Assembly: GCA_963975425.1 (NCBI GenBank)
Contig: CAXBGS010000008.1
Span: 248,001-312,000, forward strand
Reading direction: 5' to 3'
From: CAXBGS01 sp963975425
Lineage (GTDB): Bacteria > Planctomycetota > Planctomycetia > Pirellulales > Pirellulaceae
DNA length: 64,000 nt
Under the pieces are notes generated by a model. It searched no databases and was not told the origin of the DNA. It saw only the letters and a program-made list of their open reading frames with translations. The position numbers and the translations under genes were made by a program. Shown in pieces: positions 43,784 through 53,139 of the stretch. Positions within the stretch are counted from its first letter, which is position 1; the number at the start of each line of letters is the position of its first letter.

Positions 43784-44740
43784 ATGACTCGACAAAAAGG
43801 CCCATTCCCGCACATGCCAGCAAAGATCGCCAAACACTGGTTTCTGATCGCGATCGGCATTTGCTTTCTAACCGGGTATTTTGCTAGCGAGTCACTTTCA
43901 TCGCTGCAATCAATGAGCAGGACGCGCAGCGCGATCGTGTTTGTTGTCATGTGGTTGATGGGCGTCACGTTGCCGGCCAGCGCGATCCGTCGCAGCCTGA
44001 CTCGGCCGTTGCCGGTCTTGCTGGCAATCACGATCAATGTCGTTGGTGTCCCACTGCTCAGCCTGCCGTCACGGTGGTGGTTGCCCGAATCGATGTTTGG
44101 TGGACTGTTTGTCGCGGCCTTGGTCCCATGCACGCTCGCATCCGCATCGGTGTGGACTCGCAAGGCGGGCGGCGATGATTCGATTTCGTTGATGACCACC
44201 GTCGTTACAAACTTGGCCTGCGTCGTCGTGTTGCCGATCGGGATCGCTACCGTCTTGTCATCCGCCGTGCAGATTCCCATTGAGGCACAAATGACCAAAC
44301 TGGGACTGATCGTGGTCGCCCCACTGGTACTCGCCCAATCGATGCGCCGATGGGGCGTGTCCGGTTGGGCCGATCGACACAAGAAAACGCTCTCGACCAT
44401 CTCGCAAATCGGCATACTGGCGATGGTGGTTTTCGGCGCTGTCTCCAGCGCCGCCTACGCCGACGGGTCACCGGTATCGGTGCCGATCATGATGGCCGTC
44501 ATGGCGACGGTGGCGGCGATTCATCTGGTCGCGCTTTGGCTGGGCGTAATCACGTCCCGGCACATGGGCACCGAGCGTGCCGGACAGATCGCGGTCGGTT
44601 TCTCGGGCAGTCAAAAAACATTGATGGTCGGTTTGCAAATCGCCATCGACTGTGGGGTCAGCGTGCTGCCAATGCTGGTCTACCATTTATCCCAATTGAT
44701 CATCGATACGATCATCGCCGACCGCTGGAAAAATTCTTGA
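43784..44740 (+). CDS. BASS-family (bile acid:sodium symporter-like) transporter
   Basis: 318 residues from the ATG at 43784; a later ATG at 43814 is possible. About ten hydrophobic segments are seen, with MWLMGVTLPASAIRRSLTRP, ATVLSS-type and LVAPLVLAQSM-like phrases. The GTERAGQIAVGFSGSQKTLM segment matches the SBF-like (PF13593-type) branch, where a GSQKTL motif is conserved. Members move organic anions with sodium across the inner membrane; the substrate is unknown. The stop overlaps the TTG start of rlmKL (TTGA), so the two are translationally coupled although functionally unrelated. Confidence 0.85.
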   Translation: MTRQKGPFPHMPAKIAKHWFLIAIGICFLTGYFASESLSSLQSMSRTRSAIVFVVMWLMGVTLPASAIRRSLTRPLPVLLAITINVVGVPLLSLPSRWWLPESMFGGLFVAALVPCTLASASVWTRKAGGDDSISLMTTVVTNLACVVVLPIGIATVLSSAVQIPIEAQMTKLGLIVVAPLVLAQSMRRWGVSGWADRHKKTLSTISQIGILAMVVFGAVSSAAYADGSPVSVPIMMAVMATVAAIHLVALWLGVITSRHMGTERAGQIAVGFSGSQKTLMVGLQIAIDCGVSVLPMLVYHLSQLIIDTIIADRWKNS

Positions 44741-46956
44741 ACGACACATCACCCACCTATGATCTGATTGCGGCGTGCGCCTTTGGGCTCGAAGCGATCG
44801 TCAAACGAGAATTGCTCGCACTCGACATCGAAGCGACCATCGGTCAACCGGGCCGGATACATTTTCGCGGCACGCGGGAAACGATTTGCCGCGCGAATTT
44901 GTGGCTGCGCACCGCGGACCGTGTCTTGATCCGGGTCGCTGAATTCCCCGCACCGGATTTCGACGCATTGTTTGAAACGACGCGAGAAATTTCCTGGGGA
45001 AAATTGTTGCCGATCGATGCCGAGTTCCCCGTCACCGGACGCAGCATCAAGTCACAACTGTCAAGCGTGCCTGCCTGCCAACGTGCGGTCAAACGTGCGA
45101 TCGTCGACGCGATGCGCCGCGACCACGCCACGGAAGAACTTCGCGAGATCGGATCGACTTATAAGATCGACATTGCGCTGCTTAATGACACCGCTACGCT
45201 GACCATCGATACGACGGGGCGCAGCCTGCACCGCCGCGGTTACCGCACGATGATCTCACACGCACCGCTGAAAGAAACGTTGGCGGCGGCCATGGTGATG
45301 CTCAGTTACTGGCGCCGCGACCGACCGTTGATCGATCCGTTTTGCGGCAGCGGTACGATTCCGATCGAAGCAGCCTTGATCGGACGCAACATCGCCCCGG
45401 GCGGACACCGTGAGTTTTCTTTCCAGAGCTGGCAGGATTTTCCGAGCGAGGTCTGGGAAAAGGTACGACGCGAAGCGATGGAAGCTGAACTGCCGCCGTT
45501 GACCGAACGTTTGATCGGCAGCGACATCGACGGAAACGCACTGCGAGCGGCTCGTGAGAACGCGGAACGCGCCGGAGTCGCCGACGACATCCATTTCCAA
45601 TCCGGATCGATGCAGCGACTGACCAGCAAGCGACGATTCGGCTGTCTGATCACGAACCCGCCTTACGGGCAACGCATCGGCGAGGTTCGCGAACTGGAAG
45701 GCTTGTACGCACAGATTCCCGACGTGTTGCGGAACCTGCCGACGTGGTCGCATTACATCCTGACCGCATTTCCGCGATTCGAAAAAACCATCGGACGAAC
45801 GGCCGACCGGCGCCGCAAGCTTTACAACGGGCGAATCGAATGCACGTACTACCAATTCCACGGTCCCAAACCGATTGTCGAACAGGCGGCCGAATCGAGT
45901 CCCGATGAAGCGGATGCGGACGACACCACCACCACCGCGGAAGACGTCGCCGTGGCACCACGGCCATACGTGCACGCCAGCGGCCCCGCCGCGTTTGGCC
46001 ACTTGGGCGAAAAAGCAAAGCACCAAGCCGAACTGTTCGCCTCGCGTCTGACCAAGCGTGCGCGTCACCTGAGACGCTGGCCGACAAAACGCGGCATCAC
46101 GTGCTTTCGATTGTACGAGCGTGACATTCCAGAAATCCCGCTGGTCGTTGATCGGTACGAAGACTACCTGCATATGACCGAGTACGAGCGTCCTCATGAT
46201 CGCGATCCGGCCGAGCACGCCAACTGGTTGGATCTGATGGCCAAGACCGCCGGTGAGACACTCGACGTGCCGCCGGCAAACGTGTTTTTCAAGAAACGCG
46301 GCCGTCAACGTGGCACGACACAGCACACCAAAGTTGACAACAGCGGAAATCGCGTCGTGGTTCACGAAGGCGGACTGAAGTTCATCGTGAACCTGCAAGA
46401 CTACGTCGACACCGGCCTGTTCCTGGACCACCGCATCACGCGACAGATGGTGCGCGAGCAGTGTCAGGGTAAGACATTTTTGAACTTGTTCGCCTACACG
46501 GGCTCGTTCACGGTGTATGCGGCTGCCGGTGGAGCCCGCAAAACCGTATCGGTCGATCTATCAAAGGTCTACCTGGACTGGGCGAAAGACAACCTGGGCG
46601 TGAACCGGCTTGGCGGCGACCAACATCAATTGATCGCCCGCGACGTCAAACAATTCGTCCACGAGCATCCTCCGGGCGAGATGTACGACGTGGTCGTGTT
46701 TGATCCGCCGACTTTTTCCAACAGCAAACGCACCGAAGATGACTGGGACGTCCAGACCGACAGTGTGCCTATGCTGCAGGCCCTGCTGCCACTGGTTCGT
46801 AAGGGAGGCGTGATTTACTTTTCAACGAACTTCCGACGGTTCAAATTTGACACGTCAGAAATCTCAGCGACGCAAATCCACGAAATCAGCAGCCAAACGG
46901 TTCCCGAGGATTTCCGTAACAAGCGAATTCATCGTTGTTGGAGGATCGTGAAATAG
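44737..46956 (+). CDS. rlmL: Bifunctional 23S rRNA methyltransferase RlmKL
   Basis: 739 residues from a TTG start that overlaps the previous stop; a longer frame to 44350 overlaps the transporter gene and was rejected. A THUMP domain is followed by the N-terminal methyltransferase (LIDPFCGSGTIPIEAALIGR, catalytic NPPY in CLITNPPYGQRIGE). The C-terminal methyltransferase has TFLNLFAYTGSFTVYAAAGG and VVFDPPTFSNSKRTEDDWDV. The two halves methylate G2445 (N2) and G2069 (N7) of 23S rRNA in Escherichia coli. A Glu/Asp/Thr-rich linker (about 385-410) separates them. It is full length for the fused form. Confidence 0.96.
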   Translation: MNDTSPTYDLIAACAFGLEAIVKRELLALDIEATIGQPGRIHFRGTRETICRANLWLRTADRVLIRVAEFPAPDFDALFETTREISWGKLLPIDAEFPVTGRSIKSQLSSVPACQRAVKRAIVDAMRRDHATEELREIGSTYKIDIALLNDTATLTIDTTGRSLHRRGYRTMISHAPLKETLAAAMVMLSYWRRDRPLIDPFCGSGTIPIEAALIGRNIAPGGHREFSFQSWQDFPSEVWEKVRREAMEAELPPLTERLIGSDIDGNALRAARENAERAGVADDIHFQSGSMQRLTSKRRFGCLITNPPYGQRIGEVRELEGLYAQIPDVLRNLPTWSHYILTAFPRFEKTIGRTADRRRKLYNGRIECTYYQFHGPKPIVEQAAESSPDEADADDTTTTAEDVAVAPRPYVHASGPAAFGHLGEKAKHQAELFASRLTKRARHLRRWPTKRGITCFRLYERDIPEIPLVVDRYEDYLHMTEYERPHDRDPAEHANWLDLMAKTAGETLDVPPANVFFKKRGRQRGTTQHTKVDNSGNRVVVHEGGLKFIVNLQDYVDTGLFLDHRITRQMVREQCQGKTFLNLFAYTGSFTVYAAAGGARKTVSVDLSKVYLDWAKDNLGVNRLGGDQHQLIARDVKQFVHEHPPGEMYDVVVFDPPTFSNSKRTEDDWDVQTDSVPMLQALLPLVRKGGVIYFSTNFRRFKFDTSEISATQIHEISSQTVPEDFRNKRIHRCWRIVK

Positions 46957-47025
46957 TGTGACACTCGAGGCTTCGTCGGCTCGAAACGTCAGCCCGATCA
47001 GGGACAAGCCGATCCTGAATCTCTG

Positions 47026-47630
47026 GGCAGCGCGAACCTCTTCGTTGGTGTACCGGCTTTAGCCGGCCTTACGACCAACCAAAACCGCCTGAAGGCGGGA
47101 CACCAACCGGCATTCAATGCGGAATCCCGGCAGCGCGAACCCAGTCGTTGGTGTACCGGCTTTAGCCGGCGCCATGACCAACCCAAAACCGCCTGAAGGC
47201 GGGACACCAACCGGCATCCAGTGCGAAATCCGGGCAGCGCGAACCTGTTCGTTGGTGTACCGGCTTTAGCCGGCGCCATGACCAACCAAAACCGCCTAAA
47301 GGCGGGACACCAACCGGCATCCAGTGCGAAATCCCGGCAGCGCGAACCTCTTCGTTGGTGTCCCGGCTTTAGCCGGCCTTACGACCAACCCAAAACCGCC
47401 TGAAGGCGGGACACCAACCGGCATTCAATGCGGAATCCCGGCAGCGCGAACCCAGTCGTTGGTGTACCGGCTTTAGCCGGCGCCATGACCAACCCAAAAC
47501 AGCCTGAAGGCGGGACACCAACCGGCATCCAGTGCGGAATCCCGGCAGCGCGAACCTCTTCGTTGGTGTACCGGCTTTAGCCGGCATTGCGACCACCCCA
47601 AAACCGCCTGAAGGCGGGACACCAACGGAT
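47026..47630. repeat. Six-copy 103-104 bp tandem array with two hairpins per unit
   Basis: Units start at 47026, 47129, 47233, 47336, 47440 and 47544. Each holds two inverted repeats: CCGGCTTTAGCCGG and CCGCCTGAAGGCGG (one is broken in unit five). Units 1-3 and 4-6 pair one to one in their diagnostic variants, so a three-unit block of ~311 bp was duplicated. Frames inside have no protein character. The whole region 46957-47876 between rlmKL and rpmE has no gene. Confidence 0.93.
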
Positions 47631-47876
47631 CTTGAGTCTTGGCGGGCCTGGCGACGGGGGAACGATGCGAATCGCTTTTTAACGCTTATGCCGCTTGTTG
47701 ATGCCGCCTGACTGGCTCGGCCAACCTCTTCCCGCGACCGGGCAATAAACACCGGCAACGGCCCTTGAACGAACGCTGGACATTGGCGTATGATTCGGGA
47801 CTCGAACCGCTGTACAGACTCTTTGCAGTACCGCCAGCGACCCACTGAACCCAAAAACGAGCATCTGAGAACCGCC

Positions 47877-48116
47877 ATGAAAGACGGCATCCACCCCGAT
47901 TACAAAGAAACTTCCGTCAAATGCGGTTGCGGCAACTCGTTCACCACACGCAGCACACGTGACGAGCTAAAGATCGATATCTGTAACGAGTGCCATCCGT
48001 TCTATACCGGCAAGCTGAAGTTTGTTGATGCGGCTGGCCGAATCGATAAGTTCAAGAAGAAATTCGCCGCAGGCACCTACGGCAGCTTGGACAAGAAGAA
48101 GGCCAAGAAGAAGTAG
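47877..48116 (+). CDS. rpmE: Ribosomal protein L31 (zinc-binding type)
   Basis: 79 residues. The N-terminus MKDGIHPDYKETSVKCGCG and the CNECHPFYTGK segment give the four zinc-ligand cysteines (Cys16, Cys18, Cys37, Cys40) of the zinc-containing L31 type. There is a lysine-rich tail, slightly long. The start at 47877 is set by the family N-terminus. rpmE is followed on the same strand by prfA and prmC, a widespread order that places L31 next to translation-termination genes. The promoter must lie between the repeat array and the start. Confidence 0.96.
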   Translation: MKDGIHPDYKETSVKCGCGNSFTTRSTRDELKIDICNECHPFYTGKLKFVDAAGRIDKFKKKFAAGTYGSLDKKKAKKK

Positions 48117-48393
48117 CCGGTTGGAAGATCGGAACCCGATCGACGTCGTCCAGCTTGCTTTTGAAGGGGCTCCTTTTCGACTGGGCGGTTTGTACCGAAG
48201 TGCGGCCTCGGTGGTACGGACTGCGACTAGCATTCGGCGATCGACGCCCACACCGATCGATCGGAATGCCGCCAACGGGATGATATCGGTCATGATTCCA
48301 TCGGATTCTTAGACTCAGTCGTCCAAATCCTGTTCTTTCACCACCCTTTCACCTGCCTGGGCGTCGAGTCAATCGGCCGCTAAGATTCTTGGC

Positions 48394-49476
48394 ATGAGCG
48401 GCTCCATACGCGACACTCTCGAAGAAAAACTGTCTCGATTCGAAAAACTCGAACGCGACATGTCTGACCCCGACGTTCTCGGCGACGGTGCCCGGATGAG
48501 CGCGACCGCGCGCGAACATGGTGGCCTGGCAAAGCTTGCCAACAAGTATCGCGAGTTCAAACGGCTGACCGAGGAAATCCAAGGTTGTCAGGAAATGGCC
48601 GAGGCGGCCGATGATCCCGACGAACGGGAAATGGCCGAATCCGAAATGGCCGACCTACGCAGCCAGCGCGAAGAGATCTGGGAAGAACTGCTATCACTGA
48701 CCGTCGGCGGTGAAGACAGCCACCGCACACGCTGCGTCATGGAAGTTCGCGCGGGAACCGGCGGTGACGAAGCCGCACTTTTTGCTCGTGACTTGTTTGA
48801 AATGTATCGACGTTATGCCGAAGTCAAAGGCTGGAAGGTCGAGATCATGGACGCCAGCCCGACCGAGATGGGCGGCTTCAAAGAAATCACGCTGACGCTG
48901 GAAGGCGAAAACGTCTATCGCGACTTGCAATACGAATCGGGCGGCCATCGTGTCCAACGTGTTCCCGAAACCGAAACACAGGGGCGTGTGCACACGTCCG
49001 CCGCAACCGTTGCGGTCATGCCGGAACCAGAAGACGTCGAAGTCGACCTGAAAGCGGACGATTACCGCGTCGACAAATTCGGTGCCTCAGGCCCGGGCGG
49101 CCAGCACGTCAACAAGACCGAATCGGCCATTCGTTTGACTCACCACGAGACCGGCATCGTGGTGCAGTGCCAAGACGAGAAAAGCCAACACAAGAATTTG
49201 GCCAAAGCGTTACGGGTGCTAAAGGCGCGTATCTATGAGAAAAAGCGAGAAGAGGAAGCCGCCAAGCAGGCGGCCCAGCGAAAGGGTCTGATTGGTTCGG
49301 GCGACCGCAGCCAACGGATTCGCACCTACAACTTTCCCCAAAACCGCCTAACCGATCACCGCATCAACCTGACGATTTACAAACTCGATCAAATCATTGC
49401 CGGCGATATGAATCCGGTCACCGATGCCTTGATCGAATACGACCGCGATCAGCTCCGCGGTGACATGATCGACTGA
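48394..49476 (+). CDS. prfA: Peptide chain release factor 1
   Basis: 360 residues, the normal length for RF1, which reads UAA and UAG and releases the peptide. The GGQ motif is in GASGPGGQHVNKTESAIRLT. The codon-recognition domain includes the RF1-type ETETQGRVHTSAATVAVMPE, and the C-terminal part RIRTYNFPQNRLTDHRINLT is also diagnostic. The N-terminal coiled coil is intact. It lies between rpmE and prmC; PrmC methylates the Gln of the GGQ motif, so substrate and modifying enzyme are neighbours. 277 bases separate it from rpmE; no gene is seen there. Confidence 0.97.
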   Translation: MSGSIRDTLEEKLSRFEKLERDMSDPDVLGDGARMSATAREHGGLAKLANKYREFKRLTEEIQGCQEMAEAADDPDEREMAESEMADLRSQREEIWEELLSLTVGGEDSHRTRCVMEVRAGTGGDEAALFARDLFEMYRRYAEVKGWKVEIMDASPTEMGGFKEITLTLEGENVYRDLQYESGGHRVQRVPETETQGRVHTSAATVAVMPEPEDVEVDLKADDYRVDKFGASGPGGQHVNKTESAIRLTHHETGIVVQCQDEKSQHKNLAKALRVLKARIYEKKREEEAAKQAAQRKGLIGSGDRSQRIRTYNFPQNRLTDHRINLTIYKLDQIIAGDMNPVTDALIEYDRDQLRGDMID

Positions 49477-49510
49477 TGATCACCGAACATCAGACATCTA
49501 AGGAATGACA

Positions 49511-50398
49511 ATGTCCGAAACCAAGGACGAACCCTGGACAGTGCTTCGTCTGCTGGAATGGACGACCAACTTCTTCAAAAAACGCGACAGCGATTCGCCG
49601 CGGCTTGACGCAGAAATCCTGTTGGCGCACGCACGAGAGTGCCCACGCATCGCGCTGTACACGTCCTTTGCGGATATTCCCGAAGAAGAGCAACTGGTCG
49701 CGTTTCGTGAAATGGTCCGGCGGCGTGGCGAAGGAACACCGGTCGCACAGCTTGTCGGTTATCGCGAGTTCTATTCGATGCGTTTTCGCGTGGATGAAAA
49801 TGTCCTGATTCCGCGCCCCGAAACCGAACATGTGGTCATCGAAGCGATCGATGTCGCCAAAGAAATGAATGTGACCGACCGCCCGCTACGCATTGCGGAC
49901 GTGGGCACCGGAAGCGGCGCGATTGCGGTAACGTTGGCCAAGCACATCGCGGGCGCCGAACTGACGGCTGTCGATATTAGCGCCGATGCACTGACGATCG
50001 CGCGGTGGAATGCCGATCAACACAAGGTCACCGAATCGATTCAGTTTCTTGAAAGTGATTTGTTGACTTCGGTTGATGCCGATGTCAAGTTCGACATCAT
50101 TTGCAGCAACCCGCCCTATGTCAGCGAAGCGGAGTACGACGAACTGCCCGCCAGCGTGCGAAATTACGAACCGCGAAACGCGTTGGTGTCAGGCTTTCAG
50201 GGGACCGAAACGATCGAACGCTTGCTGCAAATCGCACCGGAACGATTGGTAGCCGGCGGCCGCATCGTGATCGAACTCAGCCCGATGATCGCCGAGCGTT
50301 GCCTCGAAATCGCCGAAGAGATCGACGAATTGGTTGATGCCAAGTTGATCAAAGATTTAAACGGCCTGCAGCGTGTGCTGAGCGTCGGCCGGACTTAG
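49511..50398 (+). CDS. prmC: Release factor glutamine methyltransferase
   Basis: 295 residues from the ATG at 49511, preceded by TAAGGA at a good distance; an ATG two codons earlier has none. The SAM-binding DVGTGSGAIAVTLAKHIAGA and the catalytic NPPY in ICSNPPYVSEAEYDEL are present, with the family's VGYREFYSMRFRVDENVLIP and RPETEHVV. It methylates the GGQ glutamine of release factors RF1 and RF2. It follows prfA by 34 bases. Its stop is near a set of 18-bp repeats. Confidence 0.96.
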   Translation: MSETKDEPWTVLRLLEWTTNFFKKRDSDSPRLDAEILLAHARECPRIALYTSFADIPEEEQLVAFREMVRRRGEGTPVAQLVGYREFYSMRFRVDENVLIPRPETEHVVIEAIDVAKEMNVTDRPLRIADVGTGSGAIAVTLAKHIAGAELTAVDISADALTIARWNADQHKVTESIQFLESDLLTSVDADVKFDIICSNPPYVSEAEYDELPASVRNYEPRNALVSGFQGTETIERLLQIAPERLVAGGRIVIELSPMIAERCLEIAEEIDELVDAKLIKDLNGLQRVLSVGRT

Positions 50399-50416
50399 AA
50401 AGAATCCTGCGGTCGT

Positions 50417-50470
50417 CGCTCACTCGCTAATTAACGCTCTCTCGCTAAGTAACGCCCAGTCACGCGGTAA
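50417..50470. repeat. 18-bp direct repeat, 3 units
   Basis: Units start at 50417, 50435 and 50453 and each ends in TAA. They lie just downstream of the prmC stop. Confidence 0.82.
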
Positions 50471-50570
50471 GCTCAGGGGCTCGGCAAACATTCAAAAGCA
50501 CGAACAGCCGCGAACAATGGGGGTCTTCGGATGAACCGGCAATCCCAGGTTCAACGGGTAAGCCCCAAGA

Positions 50571-51860
50571 TCATACGAGCGCTTTATCGCTGATATCTTT
50601 TCGGCACCACGCTCCCTGCCAGCGAATTTCTTTGACGGCCTTGTACGCTTGTAACTTTGCCGCGCTCACGCCTGCGGCGATCGCAGTGACTCCCAGCACA
50701 CGGCCACCATCGTTGACAACTTGGTCGCCGTCATGCTTGGTTCCGGCGTGGAATACCTTCACGCCTTCGACCTGATCGGCTGCGTCGAGCCCGGTGATCT
50801 GGCGTCCCTTTTCATAGTCGCCGGGATATCCTTCGCTGGCCATGACGACACAGACGCTCGGCCGCTCATCCCATTGCAGCGGGTCCAGCTCACCCAGACG
50901 TCCATCGACGGCGGCTTCGATCACGTCCAACAGATCTGTCTGCAGCCGCATCAGCAGCGGCTGGCATTCAGGGTCGCCGAACCGCACGTTGAATTCCAGC
51001 ACCTTGGGTCCGGCGGCAGTCATCATCAGTCCCGCGTACAGTACGCCTTTGAAGGGCCGCCTTGCTCGTTTCATCGCATGCACGACCGGCACCAACACAT
51101 CGGATTCGATCTTGGTGATCATTTCTTCGTCGACGATCGGCGTCGGACAATAGGCTCCCATACCGCCGGTGTTGGGACCTTCATCGCCGTCAAACGCCGG
51201 CTTGTGATCTTGTGCCGGCGGCAGTGTCACGATCGTTTCGCCGTCGGTGATCGCCAGGACACTGACCTCTTGGCCGCTGAGCCGTTCTTCGATGATCAGT
51301 TCGTTGCCGGCTTCACCGAACTCTTTGCGGGATGCGATGCGGTCGATCGCTTCGAGGGCCTCGCTGCGAGTGCTGCAGACGATGACGCCTTTGCCCGCGG
51401 CCAACCCATCCGCCTTGACAACAACGGGCACCGGATCGGTGGGCTCGGAATACCGGTCCTTGATGTACCGGGCTGCATCTTCGCCAGAACGAAACGTCCG
51501 GTAACTCGCGGTGGGGATATCGGCGGTGTGCAGCAAATTCTTGCAGAACACCTTGCTGCCCTCCAGTTCGGCGGCCGCTTTGGACGGTCCGAAAGCCCGC
51601 AGTCCGGCCGCTTCCATGGCATCGACCAGTCCGGCGACCAGCGGGGCTTCGGGGCCCACAATGGTCAGCCCGATTTCATTTTGCTTAGCAAAATCGATCA
51701 GGCCCTCGATATCGGTCGCGGCGATCGAGACATTCGTCGCATCGCGAGCGGTCCCGGCATTTCCAGGAGCCACAAAGACTTTGTCGACACGGGGACTCTG
51801 CGAGAGTTTCCACGCGATTGCGTGCTCGCGACCGCCACCGCCCACCACCAAAACCTTCAT
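50571..51860 (-). CDS. purD: Phosphoribosylamine-glycine ligase
   Basis: 429 residues. PurD joins phosphoribosylamine and glycine with ATP in purine synthesis. It begins KVLVVGGGGREHAIAWKLSQ, the family N-terminus. The ATP-grasp domain is shown by VVVKADGLAAGKGVIV and, further on, NTGGMGAYCPTPIVDE and KVLEFNVRFGDPECQPLLMR. The C-terminal part, GVKVFHAGTKHDGDQVVNDG, is also typical. It is on the minus strand, convergent with prmC, and seems to be monocistronic; other pur genes are not in the window. Confidence 0.97.
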   Translation of the reverse strand: MKVLVVGGGGREHAIAWKLSQSPRVDKVFVAPGNAGTARDATNVSIAATDIEGLIDFAKQNEIGLTIVGPEAPLVAGLVDAMEAAGLRAFGPSKAAAELEGSKVFCKNLLHTADIPTASYRTFRSGEDAARYIKDRYSEPTDPVPVVVKADGLAAGKGVIVCSTRSEALEAIDRIASRKEFGEAGNELIIEERLSGQEVSVLAITDGETIVTLPPAQDHKPAFDGDEGPNTGGMGAYCPTPIVDEEMITKIESDVLVPVVHAMKRARRPFKGVLYAGLMMTAAGPKVLEFNVRFGDPECQPLLMRLQTDLLDVIEAAVDGRLGELDPLQWDERPSVCVVMASEGYPGDYEKGRQITGLDAADQVEGVKVFHAGTKHDGDQVVNDGGRVLGVTAIAAGVSAAKLQAYKAVKEIRWQGAWCRKDISDKALV

Positions 51861-51963
51861 CTGACCGACCCTTCTGACTCTTTGGACACTTGTTCTTCAT
51901 TCGGACGCATTGATGCCGAGGCGGCAATTTACGCCGATCCGGCGGATGCCGACACCGGTGTAA

Positions 51964-51985
51964 AAACCTCGCATTACCGAGGTTT
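51964..51985. promoter_or_regulatory. Perfect inverted repeat upstream of purD and the copper protein
   Basis: AAACCTCG and CGAGGTTT form an 8-bp perfect stem with a six-base loop in the divergent region between purD and the copper protein gene. It could be an operator or an RNA hairpin. It is flanked by an AT-richer stretch with GGTAAGATAAGC at about 52029. No known family of element is recognised. Confidence 0.4.
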
Positions 51986-52142
51986 GAATAAAATAGGCGA
52001 CCAATTCGGGCTAACAATCTCGCGGTTTTTGGTAAGATAAGCATGTGATGAGCCGAGTCCCATGGATGTTCACCCTGTTCGCGGCCGCTCGTCATCCCGC
52101 CTTTCACGTCCGTTTGGACAGAGCCTTTCAGGAGAGTTTCAG

Positions 52143-52931
52143 TTGAAGATTTCAAAACGATTCGTCGCCCTCGCCGTCGTCTTGTTCAGCACCTCGATGT
52201 TTGCCGGCGTTTGCGCGGCTGACGAAACCGGTGATTTAAAGATTCGTTTCGTTTATGGCGGTGACGCACCGGCAGCGAAACCAATCAACGCCGATAAAGA
52301 CGCGGACTTCTGCGGCAAGCACGGTCTTGTCGACGAGAGTCTGGTCGTTAACCCCGAAAACAAAGGGATCAAGAACGTCGTCGTCTATGTCTATACGGGC
52401 AGCCGCGGTACTGACCTGCCTAAGCAGACGCCCGCGAACGCGACACACACGTTGGCAAACCTGAACTGTCGATTCGAACCACACGTGGTGATTTGCCAGG
52501 TCGGTGACACGCTGAAGGTCACCAACCCCGATCCGGTTGGCCACAACGCCAACCTGAAATTTTTTAACAACACCGCCCAAAATTTCATGATCCCGGCGAA
52601 GCAAGAAAAGTCGGTCACCTTGGAAGAGGCGGAACCGGCGCTGATCCCCGTCGAGTGCAATATTCATCCTTGGATGAAGGCCAACATTCTGGTCGTTGAC
52701 CATCCGTTCGCGGCTGTCAGTGACGAAGACGGTTACTTGGAAATCAAAGGCTTGCCGGCCGGCAAAGAAATCATCTTTCGTGCATCGCACGACTCGGGAA
52801 CCTTCCGCGATGAAATCATCATCAACGGCAAGAAAGACAGCTGGCGTTCAAATAAGTTTGAAGTGGAAATCAAGCCTGGCATGAACGACATGGGAACTGT
52901 CGAAATGCCACCCGCCGCATTCGAGGATTGA
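52143..52931 (+). CDS. Secreted cupredoxin-like type 1 copper protein
   Basis: 262 residues from a TTG with AGGAGA upstream. A signal peptide (FVALAVVLFSTSMFAGVCAA) is followed by ~60 residues and a cupredoxin domain whose copper ligands can be seen: His134 in VGHNANLK, then Cys172, His175 and Met178 in VECNIHPWMKAN. C-terminal residues 185-262 form a small beta domain (DEDGYLEIKGLPAGKEIIFR) of the carboxypeptidase-regulatory type. It is likely an electron carrier or copper protein in the periplasm. It leads the oxidase assembly block, but a terminator follows the gene. Its start leaves no better ATG downstream in the signal region. Confidence 0.85.
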   Translation: MKISKRFVALAVVLFSTSMFAGVCAADETGDLKIRFVYGGDAPAAKPINADKDADFCGKHGLVDESLVVNPENKGIKNVVVYVYTGSRGTDLPKQTPANATHTLANLNCRFEPHVVICQVGDTLKVTNPDPVGHNANLKFFNNTAQNFMIPAKQEKSVTLEEAEPALIPVECNIHPWMKANILVVDHPFAAVSDEDGYLEIKGLPAGKEIIFRASHDSGTFRDEIIINGKKDSWRSNKFEVEIKPGMNDMGTVEMPPAAFED

Positions 52932-52963
52932 TCATCACCCGATGACGTCAACGGACAGAAAAT

Positions 52964-52996
52964 ACAGGTGACAAGCGCCCGCTTGTCACCTGTTTT
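52964..52996 (+). terminator. Intrinsic terminator after the copper protein gene
   Basis: A perfect 13-bp stem (52964-52976 with 52981-52993, four-base loop) followed by a short T run. It lies 32 bases after the stop and separates this gene's transcript from the oxidase assembly operon. Confidence 0.88.
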
Positions 52997-53139
52997 CGTT
53001 TCCAATGGGAACGGTTCATGTAGATGTCACTGTCGTCGGGTCGGTGCTGCGACGTTTCACCTCGCCTTTGGGCGTGTTTACTCCCTTGGTGTTTGTACGG
53101 TTCAATGGATACCGAAATCCTGGTGAAAACAAATTGAAC

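Noticed and set aside
44350..44736. N-terminal extension of rlmKL
   Set aside because: It is a shadow of the BASS-type transporter gene in another frame; RlmKL family sequence starts at the TTG.
47026..47630. CRISPR array
   Set aside because: Units of 103-104 bp adjoin with no unique spacers, and there are no cas genes. The shorter 12-30 bp arrays also have no spacers.
46998..47890. Minus-strand open frames through the repeat array
   Set aside because: They only translate the tandem repeat (AGTPTKRFALP-type phrases) and have no independent support; they are the kind of frame often annotated falsely.
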